From NCBI GenBank assembly GCA_027946365.1, contig JAPEUQ010000003.1:2170001-2234000 (forward strand): a stretch of DNA of 64,000 nucleotides, given 5' to 3'. The DNA is from Kalmusia sp. IMI 367209 (taxonomy: Eukaryota > Ascomycota > Dothideomycetes > Pleosporales > Didymosphaeriaceae). The notes beneath the pieces are model-generated. The model was given only the letters and a program-made list of their open reading frames with translations. It was not told where the DNA came from and made no database searches. Below, piece after piece: positions 22,995 to 33,254 of this stretch. Made by a program: the position numbers and the translations under genes. How positions within the stretch are numbered: position 1 is the first letter of the stretch; each line of letters begins with the position of its first letter.

Positions 22995-24869
22995 CTAAAT
23001 CAACATAATTCCTATTTGATTCTTATCAAGATTACCAGCTAGCTCTCCGCGCATCGCACCATCAATATAGGCCTCTCCGACGAGATGATAATATACTGTA
23101 TCATGAAACTGCGCCTGAGTAGGCCTAAGTACGAATGGTGTTACCATTCCAAGGACTAAAGCGAATATGTCGCCTGGTCGTGCACATCTCGGGACAAGAG
23201 CAAACCTTTCGCTCTTGGTAATACCAAATCGCCTGTCACTGCAATTTCGAGTATGCGTCTCGAATGTACCAGCATCTTCATCCGGCCTCTTTCCCTTGAT
23301 ATGTTCGCTGTTAACGGGCAGGATATCGCGTTTCTTCTCAAGAACTTGACGGTATGCCTTGAAAACACGTTTATGTTCTTTTCGGCTTACGACCCGGGGG
23401 TTATTATAGCCTGTTACGAGGGTATAGCTGAAGTCATCCTCGTATCGAGCCTGATTCAGATTCTTGATAGGTCCTAGACACTGCTTATATGCAAGTGAGA
23501 TCTCCTCCCACAACAACTCCACATAAGAACGTTGTACAGCACGAAGACTTTCATTCCATCGCTTTGAGTCGAGGGCAAAGTTTTCGGTTTTGAGAAGTTC
23601 GGACGTCCAACATAGTTGATCAAAGATGAAACCCTGAAGAACTAGAACCTGATTGTCTTGGATGCGACATTGTAACCTCTCGGCACTCCCTCCTGCTCTA
23701 TAACCCAGTCCGATATTGCCTATTGTAGAGGCATTCTTTTGATCCGTTTTGTCAAATCTCCACCGTGGAACCCACGACGGCCCCTTGCTTCCGGTAATTT
23801 CTTCAGCTGAGCAGTGCTGCACGAAGCAAAGAACATAAGGAGATTCAGGACTTTTTAAGAGTGCAGCTGCTAATTGGAGGTTGACTTCATCTTCATGCTT
23901 GCAGTAGTCCGGTTCTACTATCGTTTCCCCCTTGTCATTCAATGCTAGAGGATTTCCTAAGAAAGAGTAAATGTGATCTTGGGGCTCCGAGGCACTGAGT
24001 AATTTGCCAATAGATAGAATGTCTAAGAAAAGACCACTGTCAGCAGGGTGCCGCTCGCATCGACCTTTAAAGTAATATGGTTTGTTGGTCCCCCATGACC
24101 CGGTCTTGCCGTAAAAGCGATAGACGCACAGACAGAGGATTCTCAAAAGTTTCAGTCCTGCATTATCCCCTCCTATCAAACTGATAACATTGGAGTTCCC
24201 TTCACAGAAACAAGCAAGCTCAACCAGATCAGCAAAATCCATGGTCGCATTACCCCAGTGTAGGTGGGCACTTTCAGAGAGTGCTACTTCTTGGACAACC
24301 CATACACGTGAGAACCAAGGCATGCTCATGAGTTTTGAAAGTTTCAATCCTCTGTCAGAATCCTTACAGAGATCACTTGAGACGACTGCGTGAGGAACTT
24401 TCGAAGGCTCTTTGTACTCATTTAGACATAGGGTCCATTCCTGTATGAGATTGAAAAGATTCTGAGCAATGCCGCATTCGTCAGCTCCGAGCCAAATATG
24501 AACTCGTGTGGCATTTTCGTAAACCAGACCCATACTCTTGACTTGATGATTCTTTTCTCCAGTATCATGTTGATTGATTGAGATGGCATCTGCCCAAATG
24601 CGAGTTGACCTCTTAGGGTTCTTCGCCCGGATTGTTCGAAGAGCATTTGCCAAGTTGGTCGTGACGCGCATGGATCTCTGGCAGCAGATGATTTCGTCAT
24701 CTTTTGCTTCTCCCCAAACGTACGATATGGCATCGTATGATTTTTGAGCATGGTGACGCAGCTCTGTTGTCAAGTTGCATCTGATAACGTCTTCTATTGC
24801 TCCTGGTAGTAGTTCAATGATACGGATGTGATATTCGCTGGGCAGAATTTTGTATTCGAATTGGTCCAT
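22995..24869 (-). CDS. HET-domain protein (heterokaryon incompatibility family), single exon
   Basis: 624 residues. The HET core is at the N-terminus: SYDAISYVWGEAKDDEI, then IWADAISINQHDTGEKNHQV and TRVHIWLG, then the MPWFSRVWVVQEVALS block and the DHIYSFLG block. This is the full set of conserved segments. HET proteins mediate non-self recognition after hyphal fusion and can trigger regulated cell death; most paralogues have no assigned trigger. The C-terminal part ends with the commonly shared RPGDIFALVLG...YHLVGEAYIDGAMRGEL segment. No NACHT, WD or ankyrin extension, so it is a stand-alone HET protein. No introns. The second HET gene at 41425 is on the opposite strand, with three exons and low similarity. 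Confidence 0.93.
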   Translation of the reverse strand: MDQFEYKILPSEYHIRIIELLPGAIEDVIRCNLTTELRHHAQKSYDAISYVWGEAKDDEIICCQRSMRVTTNLANALRTIRAKNPKRSTRIWADAISINQHDTGEKNHQVKSMGLVYENATRVHIWLGADECGIAQNLFNLIQEWTLCLNEYKEPSKVPHAVVSSDLCKDSDRGLKLSKLMSMPWFSRVWVVQEVALSESAHLHWGNATMDFADLVELACFCEGNSNVISLIGGDNAGLKLLRILCLCVYRFYGKTGSWGTNKPYYFKGRCERHPADSGLFLDILSIGKLLSASEPQDHIYSFLGNPLALNDKGETIVEPDYCKHEDEVNLQLAAALLKSPESPYVLCFVQHCSAEEITGSKGPSWVPRWRFDKTDQKNASTIGNIGLGYRAGGSAERLQCRIQDNQVLVLQGFIFDQLCWTSELLKTENFALDSKRWNESLRAVQRSYVELLWEEISLAYKQCLGPIKNLNQARYEDDFSYTLVTGYNNPRVVSRKEHKRVFKAYRQVLEKKRDILPVNSEHIKGKRPDEDAGTFETHTRNCSDRRFGITKSERFALVPRCARPGDIFALVLGMVTPFVLRPTQAQFHDTVYYHLVGEAYIDGAMRGELAGNLDKNQIGIMLI

Positions 24870-26020
24870 TGCATTATTTCACAGGCCGGTGTCTTGAATC
24901 GGTTTAGGTTTTCCTAGGCTGAGGAGCCATGAAAAAGTTGAAGCCAATGAGATGGATTGGAGAAAAGGCTTTTCAGATATGTGGGTATGTCGCCGCTATT
25001 GACGATGTCTTCGTTATCTGAAGCGCAAGGCTGTTCGCGTGCGCACACAAATCTGAAGGTACACAGCCTTATAGCTCAGTGATTCTGCGCCAGAAACGGA
25101 TGCAGAAGATTAAAATACCAAAGTGGCGCGGATGTATTGAAACACAAGTAATGTGTCGCAAGAGGTGGGGTAGCGCGATTTAATAAGAAGAAGTGAAGTA
25201 AAACGTCTTGCACAGCCACAGCCTTAGCGGCGATAGGCTGAGCTGACAGCAGCCTGATCCGGCACGGAGAAACTTTGTACGACAACTGTTCGAAGGACTG
25301 AGTGTCTTCAAGTACTGTGATATCATTTCATCCTTACAGGAGTGCTGTGTTAAGGTACCGAACTAGAATAGCATGTAATCGTTCTTGGTCGAGCAGAGGT
25401 GTAAAGTAAAAGTGGTTTTAGATACTCCAAAAAGGACAGTCGATAGCACGATTAACAGGGCTGTGTATTCTCAGCCTGATAAAATACTCCAGGGGAGAAT
25501 ACATAGAGAATCGTATACATACTTATAATTTGATATAGCAGTGGGTAAGAGTGTTAAGTTGCCTCAATAATGGATTCAACTCGATGCATGTGGTTTTGCG
25601 CCACACACAGATGTTACAAGGGTTTCTCTGCACATCGGATGTCGGTATCGACTTCTACATATCGTTCGCATCCGCATATTTTTTGTGCCTTAACCGAAGG
25701 TTTAAAAAGGAATGTTGACATCCTACGGACGATGATATTTGGAAAGAATTCAGTCGATATAGCTGCCAGTGAATCCATCAAGCGGAGCAACAATACCAAA
25801 TCAAGACTATAGGAGATACCGGAGGCAGCAACAAAGCTCCAATATAATATACCAAAGACATGCCACTGAACTTGATGGTTTAGTCCGCCTGCGCATCACA
25901 TACTGCCCCTTGTAGGTTTCCCTCACCACGATTACCAACAAGCCGAGGACGTGGATACGAAGTAGGTCCAGAACCCAACCTCCCGCCATGTTTCATGTCG
26001 CTTGTGGCCGGCCCTCGCTC
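24870..26020. other. Intergenic, 1.15 kb, with a short hairpin
   Basis: No gene seen. A perfect 9 bp inverted repeat (TGTATTCTC / GAGAATACA) at 25464-25503 with a 22 bp loop could form a hairpin; no U-rich tail or other context supports a function. Confidence 0.4.
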
Positions 26021-26662
26021 TCAGACCAAGACTCGACCATGAACCTTCCGCTCATGGTCATCCCGCTTATCCTTCCTCGGAAACCCTCTTGCTCCGCGGG
26101 GACACAATGAATGGCGACAAGTAAAAACCCAGCTGGCAGCGTGGGCGCCACGATGATGACGGTGGAGCTCGTAAATGCGACCGAATTCTTTCTTGCAATT
26201 CTGGAAAGTGCAAACATAGATGGTCTTAGTCTTGGTCTGGTAACTGATGCCCATAGCCTTTCGATCGTGAACAGTACCGCGATGATCAAGGTCATTGGAT
26301 TTGCCTTTTGTGCGGTTCATGGCATGAGAGCCGCCCTTAGAGTCACTATAACTCTCTCTCTGCCCGATTGATTCTTCCGAGTATCCATAGGATCGCGATG
26401 TGCGGCGTCCTAAGTCCTCAACTTGCTCAAATCGAGGCAAATTGCACGATTCAACGGTGTGATCTGATACAGGAGGCGGAATGTAGCTACTGGAATTCAT
26501 CCAGCCGTTCTCGTCCCCTAAGAATTGATTCGCGGTATTAGATGCGACGTTCTGTATAATGCCTTCGGTGGTTGGGAAATCTGGAGACAACCTGTTGCCA
26601 TGCGGATGGGGGTTCTGAATACTTGACGTCTGCAGCCAATGACAGATTATGTCGGTTGGCAT
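26021..26662 (-). CDS. C2H2 zinc-finger protein, likely transcription factor
   Basis: 213 residues, single exon. Two C2H2-type fingers lie at the C-terminus: CTFQNCKKEFGRIYELHRHH-RGAH (Cys-x4-Cys, His pair) and FTCRHSLCPRGARGF followed by PRKDKRDDHERKVH. The second finger has the fungal GFPRKDKRDRHERKVH hallmark seen in small fungal regulators and in some HET- or NACHT-linked proteins. The N-terminal 130 residues are low-complexity and polar. It probably binds DNA in the nucleus; targets unknown. An upstream exon cannot be excluded. It is transcribed away from a repeat-rich, gene-poor tract that begins at its start codon, so it may itself be a recent or fragmentary copy. Confidence 0.65.
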   Translation of the reverse strand: MPTDIICHWLQTSSIQNPHPHGNRLSPDFPTTEGIIQNVASNTANQFLGDENGWMNSSSYIPPPVSDHTVESCNLPRFEQVEDLGRRTSRSYGYSEESIGQRESYSDSKGGSHAMNRTKGKSNDLDHRGTVHDRKAMGISYQTKTKTIYVCTFQNCKKEFGRIYELHRHHRGAHAASWVFTCRHSLCPRGARGFPRKDKRDDHERKVHGRVLV

Positions 26663-26754
26663 GGCAATGGCAGATCATGCCGATTGCTCATTGTGCCTAT
26701 ACAACAAATTGTGTCGTGTGAACGGCAGATTATGCTGTTTGCTCAATGTGCCTA
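26641..26754. repeat. Three short degenerate direct repeats (about 22-31 bp)
   Basis: Copies at 26641-26662, 26669-26699 and 26724-26754 share the pattern GGCAGATnATGnCGnTTGCTCA; the last two match at 27 of 31 positions and both end TGTGCCTA. Two of the four differences are C-to-T. The first copy overlaps the start of the zinc-finger gene. Confidence 0.5.
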
Positions 26755-26784
26755 GAGTTGACAAGCACAGAGGATCTACGAAGT

Positions 26785-27140
26785 GGGAATGCCAGAGTGA
26801 GAGGTCCTGATCAAGCCCTGTACAACGACAGTCTATCTTCCATATCATCAGGTGGACATTCACTCTGGATTCCCCGCATACCGAAATCAAGCCGTGGACG
26901 GTGACAGTTGGTCTCCCGTAGCATCACGGCATGCCTTCGTAGATCCACGACAGCCGGCACCGATCACGAACTGTTGGACAGCTGATGGAGTGAGAACGCC
27001 GGAATGAGCAGTCCTAATTAAGCCCTGTATAGTGACAGTCTATCTTCCGTAGCATTGGGTCGACATCATTCTGCGTTCTCTCAATTTCACGATGAAGCCC
27101 TGTGCTCAGACAGTCTTTCTTCCGTAACATCGTGAAACTG
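26785..27140. repeat. Tandem composite repeat, two units of about 145 bp, each with two copies of a 45 bp motif
   Basis: A motif AAGCCCTGT....GACAGTCTATCTTCC(G)TA.CATC occurs at 26811-26855, 26886-26929, 27018-27063 and 27092-27136. The sequence before and between copies also matches, so the arrangement is a duplication of a two-motif unit (26785-26930 and 26994-27140, period about 209 bp). Spacing is too irregular and copies too diverged for a CRISPR or classic minisatellite. No coding frame is shared. Confidence 0.55.
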
Positions 27141-28015
27141 CTCCAGGAACTTTCTTTCAGTCGTTCTCGGGTCTGGAAGGAAATAGCATGCCAAGAAAAG
27201 GAATCGGAAAACATGAGCAGAGAAGCATAATGGATGAAAGGAAACGGGACAATGTGGTGGGGGTATTTAATGAGGGTAATAGTCCTCACGTGGGTCCACA
27301 GCAGGGCCAGTGTTATATATAGGGAATACAGAAATAGAAATACAAAGGGATTCATGTGTGATGTTCTTTGAATAATGACATGAAAGTTTCAGCTTCGTGA
27401 GCGTAGAGATAGTGGCTTGACAGCACTGCAATTGTCGTTTATCGTCGCCCCCATTCCGCAGGTATCAGTATCGCTGTGCGTATCAGTTGCATTTTGGTTT
27501 GCGAAACTCACGGATAGAACTCCAAGTGCGTAATGGGGAGCTGATCGTACTGCTCTCCCAACAAGGCTTCGTTGGAGACGGCCTCAGACTTGGTTGCAGA
27601 ACAGTCCGAAACAAGCCTCCTGTCCGCAGAGACCGCATTGGGAATACATCAGTGTATGATTTTCCATCCAGACTCCGTTCCCAAAAGTTGTGCTGCGCTC
27701 CGAATCGTCTCCTTGCCTACAGCTGTCGTCAACTAAGCTACAGACATAGCGAACGCGCTAACTTTGTCAGAGTGGAGAAAATCGTACCTGAGCGAGGGGT
27801 GGCTTTTATCCATATCTGGGTAAAGAAAAGAGTTCTAGGATGGATGGAATCTCAACGGGGGCCAGTCGGTATTTGAACCCGCAGACACGAAACGAGGCAA
27901 GTGGCTTGCCATTTGCCCTTCGTGGCGCAGGCGTGCTGTGTCAGATTCTTATTGGCTCCCTTAGCGAAATCTTTGCCCTTTCACCAGCACCGATGCCAGG
28001 CTTCATCATTGCGCC
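27141..28015. other. Intergenic, 0.9 kb, no gene supported
   Basis: A 129-codon plus-strand frame (27487-27876) lacks any domain or compositional support, and a tRNA-like T-arm near 27870 does not pair. Probably promoter and spacer sequence of the rhodanese gene. Confidence 0.4.
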
Positions 28016-29218
28016 ATGACCACCTCAAAAACACACGGTACGACGGATCCGACAACATATCCATGTACCTGTCCGGCGCAGGCCCAAGGCGGGAGCGTCC
28101 TCCTATTCTACCGCTACTGGGCCAACGCACCTGTTCTCCCACCTCAACACTCACCCAAAACCCTTGATACCAAGGCCCTGGCTGCATTCCATTCAGATCT
28201 CGCAGAACAACTCCACCTTGGAGGCAAATTCCGCATCGCGACCGAAGGTCTCAACATCACGCTTGGCGGGACTGCATCCGCGATCGCAGCATATATCGAA
28301 CAATGCCGCACCCACTGGTCCTTCTCGGGCATCGACCTCTCGACTAGCACAGCCTGTGACTCCTTCTTCAAGCCCACGCCCGGATGCGCATGTGCATTTA
28401 GCGGCAAGGCTTCGGTAAGAGTGACCGCGGAAATCACACCCCTAGGCATCACAAATTACGCGCCCGCGTCCTGGTCCAACGTCGTCTCGCTATCTCCCGC
28501 ACGGTTCCACGACCTGTGCGAAAAGGGCGACATCCCGTTGGTCGACGTGCGCAACCACTACGAGTCGCGCATCGGGTACTTTGTCTCTGGGAACGGCGAC
28601 GTCGCCGTGCGCCCTGCCGTGAGGCGATTCAGCCAGTGGCCCGGCTACGTCGTGAGGCATATCCTCGGGAACGATGCGTATAGGAAGCCTGAGGGGATCG
28701 CGACGTACTGCACAGGTGGCATCAGGTGCGAGAAAGGCGCGAGATGGATGCAGGAGGCGCTTGCTCGCGAGGAGAAGAATGCCGATGCGCCTGTGTATAC
28801 GCTACATGGCGGGATCGTGGCTTATCAGGCGTGGATGCAGGCAGAGGTTGATGCGGGGCGAAAGAAGCCTGAAGACAGTTTCTTTAAAGGCCGCAATTAT
28901 GTTTTTGATGGCCGAGGTGCGATCGGTGCCCATGATGACGTCGCGACCTGTCATGGCTGTGGTAGACAGGAAGGTCGACTCGGGAAATGCGGAGGCGATG
29001 GGTGTTATCTCGACCTTGTTATTTGTAAGGATTGCGAAGAGACAGCTGACGTGCGATGCTGCAACGACTGTCGGCAAATTGATAGCGAAGAGCAAATTGT
29101 GGAGATGGGCAGAAGACGGATGTGCCAATGTGAAAGGGACAGGGAGAAGTCGCTTTGGGGTGATGGAGGAGCTAGGCTTGGTGGAACGAAGGTCAAACCA
29201 AAGACAAAAGCTAGATGA
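28016..29218 (+). CDS. Rhodanese-domain protein, TrhO/TSTD2-like
   Basis: Single exon, 400 residues. The first third (SVLLFYRYWANAPV, then KFRIATEGLNITLGGT) is the acylphosphatase-like N-domain of the bacterial TrhO (YceA) family, which hydroxylates uridine at tRNA position 34. The rhodanese domain follows, with the conserved entry DIPLVDVRNHYESRIGYF and the active-site loop YCTGGIRCEKGA, whose first Cys would be catalytic; then YTLHGGIVAYQAW and FFKGRNYVFDGR, also family signatures. The C-terminus holds a Cys-rich stretch (CHGCGRQ, CKDCEE, CCNDC) that could bind zinc. Family membership is strong, and the human relative is TSTD2; whether the fungal protein modifies tRNA is inferred. Cytosolic or mitochondrial; no clear targeting peptide. 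Confidence 0.85.
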   Translation: MTTSKTHGTTDPTTYPCTCPAQAQGGSVLLFYRYWANAPVLPPQHSPKTLDTKALAAFHSDLAEQLHLGGKFRIATEGLNITLGGTASAIAAYIEQCRTHWSFSGIDLSTSTACDSFFKPTPGCACAFSGKASVRVTAEITPLGITNYAPASWSNVVSLSPARFHDLCEKGDIPLVDVRNHYESRIGYFVSGNGDVAVRPAVRRFSQWPGYVVRHILGNDAYRKPEGIATYCTGGIRCEKGARWMQEALAREEKNADAPVYTLHGGIVAYQAWMQAEVDAGRKKPEDSFFKGRNYVFDGRGAIGAHDDVATCHGCGRQEGRLGKCGGDGCYLDLVICKDCEETADVRCCNDCRQIDSEEQIVEMGRRRMCQCERDREKSLWGDGGARLGGTKVKPKTKAR

Positions 29219-29502
29219 TAATGTAATAATTATGCAAGTCATTAGTTCTCCTCGCTCGGTAACGACCAGCCAAGTTGGCGGTGATTCAGGAAAATTTCAG
29301 CGAGGAATATGTGCATCGAGCGGCACGTCATTCTTCTAGATCGGTGCCCCAAAGGCGTCAACTCAAGGGAGTACGCTGAGCAGTTGTTCAAGTCCAAAGC
29401 TCCAGCCCAAAAATAAGGTCCAGATGACGAAGGTAAATCGTCGAGCGGTATCGTTACACTAACATACTAATCTAACTAAATGTGTACAGGAACGTGGCGA
29501 CA

Positions 29503-31418
29503 TCACTGCTCAAGCTTATCCAAGCAATTACATACAATCTTGCCCAGCTTCCAGCGCCGCCGACGCCAAAAGACCTTCTTCGCCCAGACCAAAGCTGCTT
29601 CATGGTCTCCCTCCCGCACTCCAACAACCTGCATGCAACCTTCCACGCCGCCCTTTTACAAGCTGCCACGCAATCATGAACGCCTTGTACGCATAAAGCG
29701 TCACCCAGGGTGCTTCCGTATCTGGGATGGGTGTCGTGTCTAGATAGCGCAGGAACCAGTCGACATGAGTCTGTATGGTAGACGCGATTTTAGCTTTACA
29801 CAAAAGGTCGTAGGATGGCGCCATAACCGTCATTTGGTGCAGTGCTGCATCGAGACTGTTCGCGATGATGCCGCCTGTGTGTGATGGAGACCACATTTGC
29901 ATTTCTATCATAGCCGTCTCCCAGGTTGCTTCACATAGCGCGGCGCATGGCGCTTGGGTAGACGATGTTTGTGGGTGCACGTACGGACTGAGGGCAAGAA
30001 GGGAGGCCCGCAACGGCTCTATCCGTTCCATGCTCAACATGCCGGTCATGGAGGACCAGCCGGATACTTCTCGTGCGCTGGAGAGCAGAAAATGTGTAAT
30101 GTTGATTGTGCCATATGGATCGAAGTCGGGAATAGCGTTTAGATGTGCGTCCGATAATAAGCGCCGCACGGCGTCCGGATATGGTACTGTGGAGCCTTTC
30201 TGCCTTTTGCACAGTTGCCTATGTGCCCACTCTCCGGAGGAGGAAGCTGTGAAATATGTCTCCGGACATGGCAGGTCATGTTTGATCTCCAGATGAGAAA
30301 GTGATCGGGGGTATTGACAGGAATTGATACCACAAGGTATCGATTTGGTGAACTGCAAATAAGGTTCTCTTAGCCGATTCGGCCTGAGCGAAGTTAATCC
30401 ACAGCGAGTCAAGGTCCTCAGCTTCCGAGGGCGATGCCGAAATAGGCTGCATCAAGCCAGCGGCTCGAGCCAGCGATATCATCTTCGAATGCGTCTTCAG
30501 GCCATACGCGGAATCGTCGCCGTCGGAATACATCATGGCGAAGACTTCAAGCAAAAGATAAGCTTGCACTAGAATGACGCCGTGTAATGACTCGTCGACA
30601 TTCTCCTCTTCTGTGGATATAAAAGCCCGGGCTCGATGAAAACACTGGACTGACAAGGTTGCTCCCGATTCTACTTCGTCACCACAATCCGGGTCCTCAC
30701 CATACTGATATGCGAGAGCGAGCACACTGAGGAGCAGGGCTCGGGAGGTTTCATGGGGGTTGAATGTCGGACGATGTAAAAAGGGAAGGAAACTCGCAGT
30801 GTGATCGAAGAAAAGCTGGCAGCCCCGTGCTACCTGGGCATCTGACGGGTACCATTCATCCCGCGGGGAGTGTAACTCGTTTGTGAAGAGGACATCTGGA
30901 CTCCACTGATGGAAATTAAAGTCGGCCAGGGAAGGCACAAAGGCATTTTCGGATATATTCGTCTCGGACTGCCTGTTTGCGTTGATGCTCGACTCCAAAG
31001 AAGACGCTAGCGGTAGGGAAGTTGGATTCAGCTCCCAGCTGCCGATAGCCGGTTCACTCGCGGCTTGGTCGTCGGAAAGCTGGGGAAGGGAGCCGTTGTA
31101 GCTCTCTGTGGGCGATGCAGATGGTGAATTGCCTCTTGCTCTCTTCCTACTACTCCCGCTGCTCGTTACTGAAAGGTTTCTGCGGCGCTGTTCGTCTACT
31201 TCCGGATGCTGCCTTTTCATGTGGCGGACGCGGAGGTCTGGCCGCGAAAAGGTGGCATTGCATAGGTCGCACGAAAGAGAAGTGTCGGGAGAGCGTGTGT
31301 GGAGTGCAGTATGGCGCTTCAAGTTCTCATGGCGTGTGAAGCGGCTTTGGCAGATGGAGCATTGGAAGGGCTGAAAGGAGCGAGGTTCTGGGACGGCCGA
31401 GGCAACGGAGCAAGACAT
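29503..31418 (-). CDS. C2H2 plus fungal_trans-domain transcription factor, frame broken twice
   Basis: The N-terminus has two C2H2 fingers, FQCSICQSRFTRHENLKRHTALH and SCDLCNATFSRPDLRVRHMKRQHP, then a basic Ser-rich linker (SSRKRARGNSPS) that may be a nuclear signal. The fungal-specific regulatory domain follows (FFDHTASFLPFLHRPTF, AVHQIDTLWYQFLSIP). Near G5 at 30307-30311 the first frame ends, but a neighbouring frame continues with the expected SHLEIKHDLPCPETYF. At AAAAGGG on the coding strand (about 29675) a second break precedes the usual C-terminal AALVWAKKVFWRRRRWKLGK segment ending at 29503. Removing one base at each site would restore the frame. An upstream ATG at 31484 is possible. 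It is the only regulator in the putative catabolic group and is transcribed in the same direction as the adjacent ACS-type transporter. Confidence 0.78.
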
Positions 31419-31742
31419 GGCGGGAACAGCATGCGTGATTGCTAAGGCGAGGAGGTGTATCCATGGAGAAGGAGCCCTGGGCACAGCCGCGCCTTCTCCA
31501 CGCTTATCTCGCGCTTTCCTCCCCGCTTATCTGGCGCCTGCCGCTAGTGCCGCGCATGAATGCCGCCCTGCCAGTCAAGCAGACGCAAAGACATCGGCGT
31601 CTGGTCTGAACGTGTGAACCGGGAGTGTATTACCGATAGGTCGCTAGACTACATAAAGCTAAAGTACCCCGCATCCGATGTTCCTGCCTGCTTCCTGCCA
31701 GCGCTCAGAATGCCGTCAGACGCCGCTTCATACGCCGCGTGA
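31419..31742. other. Short intergenic region, no gene seen
   Basis: Between the regulator start and the transporter stop, both on the minus strand. No feature recognised apart from expected promoter and 3' UTR sequence. Confidence 0.45.
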
Positions 31743-33254
31743 CTAATACATCTCATATCGCCAGTTGAGCGCGACCATCTCTTCGGTTACGCCGCCCTTC
31801 ACAACCTTGGCTATCTCCTCCGGTTCTCCAGAATCCAGACGTCTATTTTCACGCAGGACCAACCAACGGTACACGGTAATGGTGATAGCAAACAGGAACG
31901 CACAGCCCATGAGCGTGCCGAAAGCAGCATAGAACTGTGGTGGAGCGTAGTAGAGGTACGAAGCCCAAATGTTGGAAGTACCTCCAATCGCATTCACCAA
32001 TGCTGATGCCGCCGCTCTCTTCGCAACAGGGCGCGCAAGATGCAGGTTGATAGTCTTGTAAAGGACGAGCTGGGGTCCAACTGATGCAAATGGGAGAACC
32101 ATCATCGCGAAGTATCGCGCGCCGACATTCTGCGTGGCCATGGGGATAATGTACATGGCACAAGCGATCGAAATGCAGGCCACAATGATCGGGTACGCCG
32201 TGTTCCTGCGATCCGACCACCACATCAGCCAATAGTAGACGATTCCAGCAAGTATGTATGGGGGTGCGGTGAGAAGCAGGCTGATGGTGTGGTTGAAGTT
32301 CAGTGAAGCGACAAGTGTCGGGAAAAAGTTGGCAATGGAGCCCTGGGCCTGTGAAAGCATGTTGCACAAGATCAGCAGGATGAGCTTAGGATCCGACAGA
32401 GCTTTCGCGAAGCTCTTGAGCACGCTCTCCTTTTCCGAACCTTCTGCCGCTCCTGACTCGGATTCAATTCGCCACACAGCCAGATCTCGTTCCTCTTGCG
32501 ACAAGATACGACTGTTGTGCGGAAATTCGGGCATGAAGAAGGCACAAATAGCACCAATGCCAATCGTAGCACTTCCTTCGATGATGAACAACCACTTCCA
32601 GCCGCGGATTCCGTGTGTTCCATCGAGTTGTAAGATGGCAGCAGCAAGAAGACCGCCGAAGGCGTTACCAAACTGCTGCGCAATGTACAACGCGGCAATG
32701 CGTTTTCCGAGCTCTGTCTTGGTGTACCAGGCCGAGAGGTAGTAGATGGCTCCAGGGAAGAAGACGGCTTCCGCAATTCCGAGAATGGCGCGCACGGCGA
32801 GCAACTGTCCATAGGAATGGACAGCTGCAGTTGCCGCAGAGATACTGCCCCATATGACCACGGCCGCGCAGATGTACATGCCTGGCCGTGGAAACTTTGT
32901 AATCAGGAGATTGCTGGGAATCTGGAATGGCAAGTAGCCGACAAAGAGGATGGAGACGGCTGTTGCGAATTGCTGGGTTGTCATGTTGAGATCCTCCATT
33001 ATGCCTTGTAATTTCGCCGCGGCCAGATTCTGACGATCGATGTAGTTGAGGATGTATAGGATGCCAATGATGGGCAGGATGACAAAGTCGATCTTCCGAA
33101 CGAGCTTCTTGTTGAGGGCTGCAACTTCATCCTGGCTCAGGGCGCGCAATGAATTTGGCATTCGGTCGTTTCGAACCGTCTCGCTGTATCCTAGATCGAG
33201 GTCTTTTGCGAGCTCAATATCGCACTCCGCCGATTTCTTCGTGTCATGGTCCAT
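31743..33254 (-). CDS. MFS transporter, ACS (Dal5/Tna1-type) anion:cation symporter family
   Basis: Single exon, 503 residues. The hydrophilic N-tail ends at LVRKIDFVILPIIGILYILNYIDRQNLAAAKLQGI, the signature start of Dal5/Tna1-type permeases: the first helix followed by NYIDR. About twelve helices follow, with ISAATAAVHSYGQLLAVRAILGIAEAVFFPG across helices 4-5 and WWSDRRNTAYP at the second motif-A loop. This family imports carboxylated or amidated small molecules such as allantoate, nicotinate, pantothenate and biotin precursors. It shares an upstream region with the aldolase gene at 33860, transcribed the other way. Likely the importer of the substrate handled by the neighbouring enzymes. 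Intact. Confidence 0.9.
   Translation of the reverse strand: MDHDTKKSAECDIELAKDLDLGYSETVRNDRMPNSLRALSQDEVAALNKKLVRKIDFVILPIIGILYILNYIDRQNLAAAKLQGIMEDLNMTTQQFATAVSILFVGYLPFQIPSNLLITKFPRPGMYICAAVVIWGSISAATAAVHSYGQLLAVRAILGIAEAVFFPGAIYYLSAWYTKTELGKRIAALYIAQQFGNAFGGLLAAAILQLDGTHGIRGWKWLFIIEGSATIGIGAICAFFMPEFPHNSRILSQEERDLAVWRIESESGAAEGSEKESVLKSFAKALSDPKLILLILCNMLSQAQGSIANFFPTLVASLNFNHTISLLLTAPPYILAGIVYYWLMWWSDRRNTAYPIIVACISIACAMYIIPMATQNVGARYFAMMVLPFASVGPQLVLYKTINLHLARPVAKRAAASALVNAIGGTSNIWASYLYYAPPQFYAAFGTLMGCAFLFAITITVYRWLVLRENRRLDSGEPEEIAKVVKGGVTEEMVALNWRYEMY

Noticed and set aside
25464..25503. Hairpin as a terminator or small RNA
   Set aside because: Nine-base stem with a long loop and no T-rich tail; plausible by chance.
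26785..27140. CRISPR-like array
   Set aside because: Copies are diverged and unevenly spaced, and the genome is fungal.
27855..27895. Possible tRNA T-arm (GGTTCAAAT on the minus strand)
   Set aside because: Stem complementarity is absent and no D or anticodon arm follows.
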